Below the pieces are notes generated by a model that had not been told where the DNA came from, did not search any database, and saw only the letters and a program-made list of their open reading frames with translations. Below, piece after piece: positions 12,815-24,456 of a stretch of 40,504 nucleotides of DNA. The DNA lies in assembly GCA_001598975.1 (NCBI GenBank), contig BBXU01002759.1, positions 1-40,504 of the forward strand, given 5' to 3'. The stretch's first letter is position 1, and every line of letters begins with the position of its first letter. The position numbers and the translations under genes are program-made. This DNA comes from Parachlorella kessleri. Its lineage: Eukaryota; Chlorophyta; Trebouxiophyceae; Chlorellales; Chlorellaceae.

Positions 12815-13995
12815 GGCATGTGACCGGAATGCCTAGGCCTTTAGTTTGATTTGGCTAAATATTAAGCTATCATGTAATTGTCCTCCTACATATGTACTAT
12901 AACTGTCTCCCTCTGTGGCGCTAGGACTTCAGTTCAACAGCTTGTTGTCTGTAGACTTGTGACTACTTTACTCATTACTGCTACCTCTGGCATGCACCTT
13001 TTTTAGGACTAGAGCAGTGTCATCCCTTACACAGCTTGTAGCAGGGCGATTATTATTCAGTGCGAGATGAGGCCAAAAGTTATTCACCGGGAACCTCAGG
13101 TGTACAGGCTGTAAGCCCTCTTGTACATGTAGTGCTACTACCTGTATTCATTAGCTTTCTTGAGAGTTGGCAGCAACCATACATATGGTTTTTGGACTCC
13201 CTTGTACGTTCGCCTGCCTGTATTACCTAGGTGTATCCAACTGAGTCTGTGATTCACCGTTGTAAACTAGGATATACCACTAGAAGCCCACCGGAACCCA
13301 ACCCCAGAAAGGTTCTGGCTATAGACCTAGGGACACATTTGCTTGCTGAAAGGGGGAATTATACACTCTTACTGTCGAGCTGAGAGAGAAGCTGCTCAAA
13401 TCCCAGACATATTTTATCAAAGAACAAACAATTGGAGTAGCAGCAAGCAACAACTCTGCATCCAAAGGTGTTTCGGCAGGGTGTGCACCTGCTGAGCAGA
13501 GCTTTTGGTTGCAGTCTTGTCACCTTCAGGCAAAGGGGGGAGATAGATTTTGTCCCACACCTCGTGGAACTGACCGTCTGAATGTGTTCTTTTAGCCAAT
13601 CGGCATGCGCTCTGGCTGAGGGTGCTGGATGCCAGCTGGCAACAACCTTGCACAGTGGTAAACCCTGTGGACATTTGTTTGGATTGACAAAACCGTTCAA
13701 CAGTTGTATCACAAATAATCTTGTCTGCAAGTACCTCCGCAGGAAGCCTGAAGCCACTTAAGCTCGGGCTGGTGCCCATGACATCCATGTTCTAGCTAGG
13801 GCATTAGTTAGGGGACTAACTGAGGGAAGTTAAATAGCAATTAGCTTCCGTGCATTCGCTAGGGGACCTAAGTGGGCGTCCAAGGGTTTCCGCCGCTATA
13901 GCCAATCCGGCGCCCCAACAACAACCTGCAGCTTTCCATCCAGTGACCATATGCATATGTTGTAGATGAAACGTAGACGCAGCCCTAACAGCATC
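12815..13995. other. Intergenic spacer of the F-box tandem duplication
   Basis: About 1.2 kb with no supported exon. Segments 13078-13174 and 13606-13687 match the 3' flank of the second F-box gene (16016-16115 and 16419-16503). 13736-13815 matches the upstream flank of the first gene. It is therefore the internal junction of a segmental duplication. Confidence 0.7.
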
Positions 13996-15796
13996 ATGTC
14001 GAGCGCGTATGCCCGCCAGCAGGGCATGTTGGCTCTTCCTGTGGAAACCCTGGACACCATAATCTCCCACCTCAGCGTGGTTGAAAAGTAAGTTGCAGCA
14101 GTGAAGCTTGTAAGCTGTCCTTTTCATTGTTGTGAAGACCCGCATTCTGCTGTATTTGCTGCAGGGTCAGTTTGGCCTCCAGCTGCAGAACCCTTTGGCG
14201 TCATAGCAGTCACAGCAACAGCTGGTGGCAGTCGCTAGCACTGCAGCCCCTATCTGACAACGCAGCAGAGGACATGGCAGCCTGGATCAGGCAGCGCGGC
14301 AGCTTGGTACACCAGCTGCAGCTGTCCTTGGACAAGTTGTGCCGCGCGGCCGCGCAGGCTTTCCTGCTGGCATTAACAGCAAGCCAGCTGCCTGCTCTGC
14401 AGAGCTTGGAGCTCCGCTGTGCTCCCCCAGCTGGCAAGGAGGAGACATGGCGATCCTCCCGGTATCCTGGTTTTTATGACTGCGACTTTGAGGACCCAGA
14501 CGATTTTGACGAGGAGGATTATTTTGACAAAGGCATACCACTCTTCCTGCCCCCAGCCTTCTCCGGGCTCATCTCTCTCACCTCGCTCAGCGCCAGCGGC
14601 TTCTCCTGCCTCCGATGCTCTCCCGCCTGCCTGCCGGCGGGCCTGCACAGCCTCACCATCAACCTGTGCCCTCCAGATCAGCGTGACTTTGAAACAGCAG
14701 CCAGTATAACAGTATCTTCGCTTGCTCAGGCAGCAGGCCAGGTGCCAGCCCTGCAGTCCCTGAGCATTGTGGTATCGGAGCCCAGTGCGCATCAGGAAAG
14801 CCCCTATGCGGATGATGAGGTGTTTCTCGACCTTGCAGCACTGAGGGACCCTTGGGCACGGCAGCTTACCCAGCTCAGCCTGCTTGGGCGTGGCAGGACG
14901 ATGGAATTGGAGCACCTAGCAGGGTTGACCAGCTTGCAGCAGCTGCGGCTTGGGGCGAAAAGCCTGCACCGTGAATGGGCGGTGGCAATGGAAGGATGGG
15001 AAGGATGGGATTGGGAACCAGAGCCGGAAGAGCCCCCGCAATTTCTGGCACCCCTTGGTGCCCTTACGCAGCTGCGCAGTATCAGGTTGGACGGCATGGA
15101 TCTTCAAGAGGTTGAGAGGTTACAGCCTGTGTGGAGCCTGCCCCTGCTACAGGTGCGCGGCCTGCACGTTGATGCCGGCATGCTGTAATGTGGTGCGCTG
15201 CCACGCTGCCCCTGTCTTGTGCGCTGTTGTGGCGCTTTGGTGCTTCTCAAACACTGCAGACATACATCAGCTGCCATATGCCATGCGGATTGTGTGTATC
15301 CTGTAGCAGGTCAATGCTTGTCTTCCCTATAGCAGAGCAGTATGTAACTTGCGATTGCTCAGCTATAGCTGCAGTTGTCGTGGTGTAGGAACTGGACGTG
15401 GCAAATTTGGATGGCCTACGGCGCGTCCAGTCATCACACCATACTCTCGTTGGTTGCAAGGCTTGGCACGTAGTTTTTTGCTATGAACATGCGGCATGGT
15501 TGGGGCCCATGCTTGGCCCACTGGAACAGGTAGAGCTGCTGACAATCACTGTTACACAGAGTATCTATGGGAGCTCCGGAGGGCCTCCTCACTACTCACC
15601 CTTTGTGCTGAGAGAGGTTGCAGCGCATTTCCCGGGTTTGCGCAAGGTGGAGTTGGTGCAGTGGGACGGTAGCAGAGCCCCGTCTCCCGGCCAGTGGCAG
15701 GCTTTATCAGCTGTGCTACCAGTTGGGGTTGAGCTCGTCCTGCGAATGGCAGGCCTCGCCTTCTTTTATCCCATGGCATGTGACCGTAACGCATAG
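13996..15796 (+). CDS. F-box/leucine-rich-type protein, tandem copy 2
   Basis: Paralogue of the gene at 11087 with the same three-exon layout: 13996-14087, 14165-15152 and 15389-15796, giving 495 aa. The F-box-like start is LALPVETLDTIISHLSVVEK followed by VSLASSCRTLWRHS. Compared with copy 1 it lacks three codons near the start (the FSM region). It has an acidic insert (DPDDFDEEDYFDKG, about 14492-14530) between the first and second leucine-rich stretches, and a GSSGGPPHY insert in exon 3. The leucine-rich core LTSLSASGFSCLRCSPACLP is nearly identical. The first introns of both copies begin with the same gtaagttgcagcagtgaagc sequence, so the duplication is fairly recent. It is probably an SCF adaptor, by family inference. 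Confidence 0.8.
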
Positions 15797-16523
15797 GTTG
15801 CTGATTTGAGTTGCTCACAACTTGGAAACTTGTTTTGCTTGTGTCAGTCTACGCCTCACGATGTTGACCCCAGCAGATTGGTGTGTGCTTTTATAAGTTG
15901 CGGTGCATCCCTGCTACCCTTGTGGTGCAATCTTTTGTTGGGAGTGCAATTATGACCGTTGTTCGTCCCCTACAGAGCCTGTAATGAGAGTGTTGTATAT
16001 GGAAATGGAGCCAAGAGTCATTCATGGTACCTCAGATCTACAGGCTGTAAGATCTCTTGTAGTTGCAGTCCTTCACCAATTGGGATTCCTGTAGCTTTCT
16101 CGAGTATTTGCAGCAACGGAAGGGCTGGGGAGCGAAGAAGGTCATATCCAGGGCGAATAATCTATTGCACAGTATCAAACAAAAACTGGAAAACTACCAG
16201 CCACCCATGCTAAAAACTGGAATAGCGGATTTGAGCAGGGTGGCTTACATGCTGAGCAGAGCTTTGGTCCAATCCATCATTTGTCAGCTCCTCTAGGCCA
16301 GGGGCGGTCCAAGGGCACTGAAATCTCGCATAAGCCCTTCTTGTGACGTGCATTTCATGTGAAGCTGCAACCATGGACAACTGCAGTGTGTGCTGCACAT
16401 GGTGCTGCAAGTCATTCGCATTTGGCTGCTGAGGGTGCTGGATGCCAGCTGGCGACCACCTTGCACAGCTGTGGCAAACCCAGTGGACACTTGACTGGAT
16501 CAACATATCCAATAGACAGCAGT
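15797..16523. other. Intergenic between F-box copy 2 and HBS1
   Basis: About 0.7 kb. It contains duplicated 3'-flank sequence shared with 13078-13687 and must include the HBS1 promoter and 5' UTR. I see no supported exon. Confidence 0.6.
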
Positions 16524-19500
16524 ATGGCCAGCCGCAGAAGCCAGTTTTACGACGAAGACGACTTCGATGATGGGTACGATTCTGAGGAGGACTGGTACGG
16601 GGATGAAGAAGAAGAACCAGCACAAGCCCCTCCTAAGGTACCCCAAGGTGTCGAATTGAACACATGCCGTGGGACAGTGGCGGAGGCATGCCGGAGTTTA
16701 CAAGGGAGTAAGCAGTCCTCTGTACACACTTTGACACTGGCAGTGAGGACAGCAACGTTGCTGCTGCAGAGTGGGACCAAGGCGCCGGCTATCAGAGCAC
16801 AGCAGCAGCAAGCCAAGCAGCAGGCGGGCAGCAACGCCAAGGCCGCCGCGGCAGGTGCTTCCCTGCTGGCACAGAGCCTGTGTGGGCCGCCGCCCAGCCT
16901 GCCCAGTGGCAAACAGCAGAGGGGCGGTAGGGTTCCTGCGGCCTAGCTGCCTGACTTTGTGTGCCGAGAGCTCCACTAATGCTCCGTCTCTTGGGCCTCA
17001 AGTGTCCACTGTGTGAATTGGCCCTCGTAAGGCTTCCTGCGCATTTGCTGGCTGCAGTAGCCCGGCTACCACAGGCACAAGCCATCAAGCAGCAGCCGCA
17101 CCCCATTGTGCCGGAGGCCGCCACCGCGGTGGCGGCAGCAGCCGGCGTGCAGCGGTTCCAGTTTGACAAGCCGTCGCCGGATGATGTGGTGCAGCAAGCG
17201 CAGCAGGGCCGCGGCGGAGGTAGGAGCTGGGTGTTTTGCGCAGGGCCACCTTGGGGGGCTTGAGAGCCTGTAGCTCTGGGAAAAGCACACCTGCATATTG
17301 AGAAGGGTTGTGAAGACGTGATGCTGTGCGGAAGGCAGAGGGCCCAGCTCGTTTAAGGGCAGCCGCTGCCGCCTTTTCAGCAGGGAGGAAAGAGGTGACT
17401 TCATATCCTGGCTGATGCCAACCTTGCAGGTGCTGCTGCTGTAAGCAGCAGCATGGGGACCTCAAGTGGAGCAGCAGCTGCAGGCAGGTTAGCAGATGGT
17501 GTGCAGGCACTTTCAGTTGGCCAGTCACCATCCACACCACCGGCAGCCCTAGGAAACACAGCAACGGTAAGCCAACCTTTAGCAGCAGGTCCGCAGCAGG
17601 CACAGCAGCAGCAGCAGCCGCAGCAACGAGCGCAGCGGCGGCGGATATCTGAGTACAAGGTTGAGGCCGACTTGGCGCAGGAGTGCAGCAAGGCAGCAGC
17701 TCATGATGCCAAGTCAGGTGTGCAGTTGTGGCTCGCACGGTTCACACCAGAATGGGCTTCTGCTGGATTGTCCCCATATGCACCAAGTTTTTTTTCCACA
17801 AAGCAGGTGACCCTGGGCGAAATACCAGGTACCTCTCCCTCCGTTCTGCAGCTGTGGACCCTAGATCTATGGAGCCACGAGCATACCCAGGGATGTGCTT
17901 GCTGCAGGGGGCAAGCCAAAGCTGCACCTAGTTGTGCTGGGCCATGTAGATGCGGGCAAGTCCACGCTGATGGGGCGAACACTGTACGAGCTGGGCCTCA
18001 TCAGCGACAAGGTGGCCCACAAAACTCAGGTGAGGGCTGCTGGGCTTCTGGTGTGGTATGGTATGATCTGATGGGGGTGTCCATTCCATGGGCTGGGCCT
18101 GTTAAGCACTAGGTGTCTCACAAAAACCAGGTAAGGCGCTCAGGAGGCGTCCCTAGGGGGTAGAAGTGCTGGAGAAGTGCGTGCTGAGCAAGGGACCCTC
18201 CTTGTGCATTGCCCCGCTGCAGAGAGACGCAGCAGCAGCAGGCAAGGGCTCCTTCGCCTGGGCGTGGATGCTAGACGAGCGGCCCGAGGAGCGAGCCCGA
18301 GGGGTGACCGTGGATGTGGCTGTCACCCGATTTGAAACCCCCGGTCGCAATGTGACGCTGCTGGACGCCCCTGGGCACCGTGACTTTGTGCCCAACATGA
18401 TCACGGGGGCGGCACAGGCGGACGCTGCGCTGCTGGTGGTGGACGGCTCGCCGGGTAGGTGAAGAGCTTGGGGTTGCCTGCCTTGTGATAGAGTATCGAA
18501 TGAAGTGTGGGTCAACCTGTGGACGGCTCGCCGGGTGGGTGAAGAGCTTGGGGTTGCCTGCCTTGTGATAGAGTATCGAATGAAGTGTGTGTCAACCTGT
18601 GGACGGCTCGCCGGGTGGGTGAAGAGCTTGGAGGAAACTGTCATGCACTATCGAGTTTCTTGGGTACCATTTCGTGGGCGGTTCGTCGCTTCTATCATGG
18701 CCAAAGCTACTTGCTGACTGGATGCCACCGCCCATACCGGGCGGGTGCCGCAAGTCCAGCCTAGGAGGAGCCAAACTGTGGCAGTACCCCAGGGCAGCAA
18801 AGGTGCAGGTGCAGCTGGTCCGCCTGTCCATGCGTGCCGCCGCTGGCGCTGCATACACACCCTGTTCCGCGCCCGATGCTTCCCCCTGTACAGGCGGCTT
18901 TGAGGCGGGGTTTGAGGCCGCGGCATTGGGCAGCGAGGGCGGAGGCCAGACCCGGGAGCATGCCCAGCTGGCGCGGAGCCTGGGGGTGGAGCAGGTGGGG
19001 GTGATCGCGTAGTGACTAGCGTCCACCACCAGCTTGACTGCAGCCGGCTTCGAGGTCAATGTGAAGTGCGTCGGAACTCAGAAGCAGCTGGGCCGTGCGT
19101 GCGGGGTTTGTTAACACATTGCTGCTGTGTGCGGCCTCCATTATTGAGCCGCTGGAGCATTGGCAGTCAACCCCACACCCTGCGCCCTTCCCCTCCATGA
19201 GATTGTAGGTGGCGGTGGTGGTCACCAAGCTGGACACCTGCGACTTTGACCAGCAGCGCTTTGAGCACATCAAGTGAGCCCTGTAACCTGGCATGAGCAG
19301 TTTTGTGGCTCCACTTACCCTCGTCAAACATGCCAAACAGACTATCCTTGGTAGGGTGGCTCCTCGTAACATCCAGGCCATGTCCAACCCTCCCTGCCCA
19401 CGTGAGCTGGATGCCCCATGTCGGTACCTACATGTATGTGCAATCTTGCTGCTCCCTGCCCGACAGGGCCCTGTTGGAACCCTTCTTGAAGACTTGCGGC

Positions 19501-21345
19501 TTCCGGGAGTCGTCCATGCAGTGGCTGCCGGCGGTGGCCCTGTCGGGGGAGAACCTGGTGAAACCGCCAGCAGACCCGCGGCTGGCTGCCTGGTGGAAGG
19601 GCCCTACCCTAACACAGGTGGGTTGGTTTGAGTCAGTGCATGCTGGCCTGTCACAGACTATGCAAGGGGACGTGCACAAGTCTCCTTGTGCTGCCGCTAC
19701 AGCAGGGTCACTCTTGCACATAGGCCCGCTTAGCTGGCAATACCTGAAGCCAGTCGCATTAGCGTGTGTCATCTGGTGATTTACTGAGCGGGCGGACAAA
19801 GCATGCCAGAACGAAGGGCTGCGACTGCCCTTCCGTGACTGCTAGTTCGGCGCTAAGAACCATGTGCTGTCTGGCTTCCCTGATGCCGCCTGGCACGCTC
19901 GCAGTGGGTAGGAGGGAAGTCACTAGGACCCACGCTGCATCATTCCTCCATGAAAGAGAGCACTGTGCAAGTTCAGTGTGGAACTCCTCGCCCCCTGCCG
20001 GCACCTCCCTGCAGGCCATCGACAACTTCAAGCCCGCCCACCGGCAGGTGGAGAAGCCTCTGCGGCTGCCCGTAGCCGATGCCCAGCGAGCCGGCAAGGC
20101 GGGGCTGGCGGTGGGAGGCAAGCTGGAGGCGGGCGCGGTCAGGCCAGGAACACGAGTCCTCATCATGCCGTCGCGGCAGGAGGCCACTGTCAAGTGAGTC
20201 GTGCTGCCACTTTCGGGGCCCTACAGAAAACAATTTGCCGGGGGGGGGGGGGGGAGGCTAGCGCTGCTGGCTTGGAACCATGTGTAGATGCACTAGAGGG
20301 CTCCAGGGAGGCAGGGTGGTGGACAACATACCCTTGCAGGCTTTGGAAGGGGTCGGACCGGCGTTCTTGACAGCTTCATTTCGCTGACTGAGCCTTGTAT
20401 GGCCTCTGTGTGACAAATTGCTGTACCTGTCACTGCGGTCTGCTGAAGTGGATGGCCAGCCCGCCAACCTTTCCTTGTGAGGCTGTGCTTCCCTCTCTGC
20501 CCGGAACGATGGTCCTCGGCTGTCCCCCATGCTGCCTCTGCAGGTCGATTGATGTAGACGGCCAGCCCGCCACCCTGGCCCGCGCCGGCGACGGCGCCGA
20601 CATCACCCTGTCAGGCCTGGACACTGGCGCAGCCTCCGCTGGCTCGGTGGTGTGCCACCCGGACTTCCCGGTGCCGCTGGTGGCCAAGTTTGAGGCGAGG
20701 GTGGTGGTCCTAGACGTGGCTATACCCGTGCTGCGGGGTCAGCAGGCGAGTGCAAGGGCTTGGCGGGACTTTTAGTGTACCTGCCGCTTCTGGGGGTTAT
20801 CTCATGCGAGGGGAGGGTAGAGGTGCTGAGTTTGGCTGTAGCAGTGAGTGGTGCGTTGTCAATAAGTGGATGTTGAGCTTGGATGTGATTCTTGTCAGGC
20901 TGTGCTTGCCAGCAGGCCCCGTGACAGTCTCTCTCCCATGCAAGTGTTGCAGCGTCTGGCAAGGATGGCTGTTCGTTGGTGTCGCGGCGCACACTCACAC
21001 AGCTGCACGCCCTGGTCAGAACAGTGTTTGGTAGGAGCATGTTGTTGACCCCCGTGGGGTGCCCCCCCACTGCGTGTGCAGGTGACGCTACATGCTCACA
21101 CAGCGCGTGAGAGCGGCCACATCTCAGCGCTTGTCTCCCTTCTCAACTCCAAGACTGGGGAGGTGGTGAGGGCCAAGCCGCGGTGCCTGCTCAAGGGGCA
21201 GACAGCTGTCATTGAGATAACCCCCGCCAGGCCGCTCTGCCTTGAGGAATATTCCGACTACCGGGCGCTGGGCAGGGTGGCGTTGAGGGAGGGTGGGAGG
21301 ACGCTGGCGGTGGGCATTGTCACGAGCGTGACACCTGTTTACTAA
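16524..21345 (+). CDS. HBS1: HBS1-like translational GTPase (eEF1A/eRF3 family, ribosome rescue)
   Basis: Partner of Pelota/Dom34 in releasing stalled ribosomes (no-go and non-stop decay). Exons: 16524-16637, 16770-16854, 17058-17219, 17430-17717, 17908-18029, 18223-18454, 18894-18994, 19209-19273, 19467-19617, 20015-20193, 20544-20745, 21082-21345. Total is 654 aa. The acidic N terminus ([20 protein letters not shown]) is the HBS1 N domain, and [12 protein letters not shown] is the family's linker motif. The G domain has GHVDAGKST (G1), RGVT (G2) and [13 protein letters not shown] (G3), then [20 protein letters not shown] and ALSGENL (G5). The G4 motif reads TKLD instead of NKxD. The two beta-barrel domains follow and end at VTSVTPVY. 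Intron 11 has a GC donor. The exact limits of exon 2 are the least certain. Ala/Gln-rich low complexity lies between the N domain and G1. Confidence 0.92.
18441..18632 (+). repeat. 80-bp tandem repeat copying an exon end and its 5' splice site
   Basis: Units start at 18441, 18521 and 18601 (period 80) and are nearly identical for 2.4 copies. Each unit begins with the last 14 bases of HBS1 exon 6 (ggacggctcgccgg) followed by a GT donor (gtaggtg in unit 1, gtgggtg in units 2 and 3). Intron 6 therefore holds two extra copies of a usable splice donor. Confidence 0.93.
20240..20254 (+). repeat. G15 homopolymer in HBS1 intron 10
   Basis: Fifteen consecutive G residues lie shortly after exon 10. 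The length may be variable or a sequencing weak spot. It does not touch coding sequence. Confidence 0.85.
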
Positions 21346-22011
21346 TGACCATGTATGTAGGGGTTTTATTGCGGAGCATGGGCACTTTGAGGGAGGGCGG
21401 CTGGAGATTGTCGGGGGGCATTGATACAGGTTAGTTGTGTATTGGGGGGTTGCAGGATGGCTCCCTCATGCGTTTGGCACCTGATGCATTACTTGTGGTG
21501 ACTAGCATACTGCTAGGGTTGACGGACCAATCCTAGTGCGCACTGGCTGACAATCCTGTCGTGCCCAATGAATGGTCCATGGTTCAAGAAGAGCCTGGCA
21601 TGTCAGCTACAGATTAACATCACTGCAGGGCCAAGAGGGTCGGCATTTCTGCGGCCAGTTTGGAAAGCACGCATTGCCTACACACCTTGGCATGGCCAAC
21701 ATCAGTCTAGGCGTGGCATTTGTGAACAGTCACCACCATGGACGTTACATGTCAAGGCCCTAGTAACTCACGCTCCTAGCCCCACATACTGTGTGACACA
21801 GCCCATCCATGCAACACCGTCCCTGCTGCAGCGGCAGGCCACAGGCCACAGTCTACAACAAGCAGGGTTGTATGGCACCCTCTGATTACACGAGACTGCT
21901 GGCGCGGCAGCAGCGCAACCTTGTAGCTTCCACACGCACTGAAACACAACTGCAGAAAATGTCACACTGCACACCACACAGCCAGGCGGCCACCATATTG
22001 TGCCAGCCGGG
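21346..22011. other. Convergent 3' intergenic region (HBS1 / hypothetical gene)
   Basis: Both neighbouring genes end here, so it should be two 3' UTRs. Apart from G-rich stretches after the HBS1 stop I see no feature. Confidence 0.5.
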
Positions 22012-24456
22012 TCAGTCGTACTGCTGGCGCAGCAACATCTCTGCCTCCGTCTTCCACTGATGGTGGCTGCTCTGGCCCTTTGCACGCTTGTCCTTCTCCT
22101 TGTCTTTCCGGTCCTGCCTGCAGACAGAGCAGTGCCCCCACTAGTTGCGCTCCAGGCTGCACCATGCACCACTGACGCTCGCAGGGCATGTGAAGTTGCC
22201 AGACCGGCTTCTCTGATAAGCACAGGAAGGAGCTAGGGAAGATAGTGCTGTCGGGGCACCGGCGCGTCTCAGGCGAACTTCAGCAGCCCCAATCTGGGGG
22301 CCGTGCTGCGTGCACCACGAGCGCGGTCCGGCACGCAGCCATCCAATCCGAAGCAAAAGCCCCTGCATTGGTAATGCTTCATGGCCCGCTAACTACTCTC
22401 CAACTTCCAAAACACAAGCAGCACAGCCCGCCCCCGACTGCACATAAGGTTTATAGTTGCCCGCCCCCCCCGGCTCAGCCGCCATCACCCCCCGCACCTC
22501 TTCCGCGGCAGCTGCGCCCCGCCCACCCCCTTCTCCAGAAACTCCTCCACCCCCATGGGCCTCGTGGGCTTGCCCTTGGGCGGCAGGGCCGCCCCCGGTG
22601 CCCCCCCACCCTCTTCCTCGCCGTCACCGTCCTCTCCATTGGCGCCTCCGCCTGCCGTCCGGCCCCACTGGCCCCCTACAGCAGGGTAGAGAGAAGCAGA
22701 AGCCTGGGTGTGAGACGGGTGTCGGTGGTGTGCTGCCTGATGTGCTGGTATCCTGGCAGACACCAACAGTGCAGTGCTAGGGCGCCAAGTGCCGCCACTT
22801 AAGTGCAGTTGGCGGGCCATCAACGACTGCCTTTCCATCCAAAATGATGACCAGAATATCTAGCGGCGGACCGGCCGGGCCCAGGAGGAATGGGGCGAGG
22901 TGCACAGGTCCAGCTACTTCCCAGCCGCTGACGCCACCCACCTAGCATGGCAATCTGTGCAGCTGTCACTGCTTGGCCATCGTCCTGCGGCTTGTACTTC
23001 ACGGCTGCCCCAGAGATGACGCCCGGCTCAGCTGGCTTGCTGCAGCAGGGGAGGGGATGTGGTAAGGGCGATCAAGGGGTGATGACACTACGCCTAGAGG
23101 CGGAAATGTGCTGATGCCATCCACTTTATTTGCAGGGAGACCCCGGCCCCCAGCACCCCTATCTTCAAGGCACAAGACTGTAGCCTCACCTCTCCCCCTT
23201 GGGGGCCATCTTACTAATGTCCCACCCCAGGTTTCGCCGAGCCTCAGCAGCTGGCACAAAGTGGCCCAGCAGCTATTCCCCACTTCAGGCTTTTCGGCCA
23301 TCTCGCCGGTGCCCCACCCTGGCATCCCCCTCCCCTCACCACCAATCTCCTTAATGCACAGTGGATCTCAGCCTCACCTCTCCCCCTTAAGCTTGGGGGC
23401 CATCTTACTGATGTCCCACCCTGGCTTGGCCTTGCCCCCACCCCCAGCCTGCTTCTCGTGCTCCGCGTCTGCTGCCGCTGCCCCGGTGCCGACCCGGTCT
23501 ATCGTCCGGTGGGAGCCAACAGCCAGGGGCCGGGTGGCCTGCAGGGAGGCTCAGGTAGCCTTGACACTATCAGTTGGCCCTTCTTGTAGCATGACATGCA
23601 ATCGCCTGGTTGAGAAGAATAGATAGTAAAGGCAACAGCGGTATACCCCTATGTCAGTGGCAGCGACGTCGGACTACCAGTCAGAAAGCTTGGGCAAGCT
23701 ACTGCTAGTGAAAGACAGCAACAGCAATGAATCTCCATTGCTTTGGCCGACTTTTAGGGGAACTGGCCCCTCTCAGTACCCCATGCAGGCCCCCCTCTCC
23801 CTCTCAAGTCATCGACGCTCCCAGCTTGCTCGCACCTCAGGGTCTAGGAACGCGGGCGGGCCACCCACATCCGTGAAGGCAGCAGCGGCGGAAGGCAGCA
23901 GGCCAGCAGCCGCGGCAGCGCTGCCTGCATCGTCCTGCTTTTCTCTCTCCGGCTCTCCAAAGTCTCTCAACCTCGCCTCGGCTGCTTTCCGCCGCCGTGT
24001 GGCGCTGTCTTCGCTGCAGGCAGCCCACCCAGCACTGCTTTTGGCTTCTTCTTTCACCTTGCCACCATTGCCGTGTCACAGGCGCGCGCTGGGCAGCAAC
24101 AGGGCAGGCACCACTAGTGCACTGGCACGGCAGGGTGGCTTGCAATCTTGCATCCCGTACTGCTACCAGCCCTGCGCACACCTCTCTGCATCGGAGTCCT
24201 GGAAGTAGCTGTCTTCCTCTGAGGAGGTGGGCTCTTGCTGCTGCACCACGCGAGCCGGGCCGCCTGCGCGAGGAGAGAAGCGCAGCACCCAGTACTAGCT
24301 TAGGCAGGAAGAGGGCCCTCTGACGACGAAGGCCGCTGTAGCAACACTCCTGTCGCAGGACACACCTCCCCACAGCGCATCCAAGTCTTCCTCTTCTTCC
24401 TCTACAGTTGCTGGGGCCGCTTCGACATGCTTTTGCTGATCACCGCTGCCTGTCAT
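22012..24456 (-). CDS. Conserved-looking hydrophilic protein of unknown function
   Basis: I do not recognise a named family. Seven exons chain in phase to 297 aa: 24366-24456, 24182-24263, 23836-24013, 23378-23538, 22942-23039, 22498-22675, 22012-22117. The start MTGSGDQQKHVEAAP leads to an acidic stretch (EEEEEDLDALWG), then SSEEDSYFQDSDAESEDSAT. A charged segment (RRRKAAEARLRDFGEPE) precedes LLPSAAAAFTDVGGPPAFLD, which looks like a conserved motif. Later motifs are PGWDISKMAPKLKGE, KYKPQDDGQAVTAAQIAMLG and RPMGVEEFLEKG. A strongly basic tail (RQDRKDKEKDKRAKGQSS) precedes the end HHQWKTEAEMLLRQQYD. No signal peptide or membrane segment is seen. Acidic and lysine-rich runs suggest a nuclear or nucleolar protein, but that is inference. 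Confidence 0.85.
23182..23437 (-). repeat. Duplicated exon end with splice donor in intron 4 of the hypothetical gene
   Basis: The end of exon 4, coding WDISKMAPKLKGE and its GTGAGG donor (about 23371-23427), is repeated in the next intron at about 23182-23230, lacking six bases (aagctt). A third, weaker copy lies at about 23283-23330 (GWGTGEMAEKPEVGN on the minus strand). The copies keep the reading frame, but the phase-consistent CDS needs only the first. Confidence 0.75.

Larger units (their letters stand above)
11000..16505 (+). repeat. Segmental tandem duplication carrying the F-box genes
   Basis: The two start codons are 2909 bp apart. Similarity is not limited to exons. The upstream blocks (about 10996-11086 and 13736-13995), first introns, 3' flanks (13078-13174 and 16016-16115) and a promoter-proximal block (13606-13687 and 16419-16503, sharing gagggtgctggatgccagct) all pair up. 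The last block sits just upstream of HBS1. Confidence 0.8.

Noticed and set aside
17085..17738. Minus-strand open frame rich in Ala/Leu
   Set aside because: Mirror of the Gln/Ala-rich HBS1 linker (CAG/GCA repeats are open on both strands).
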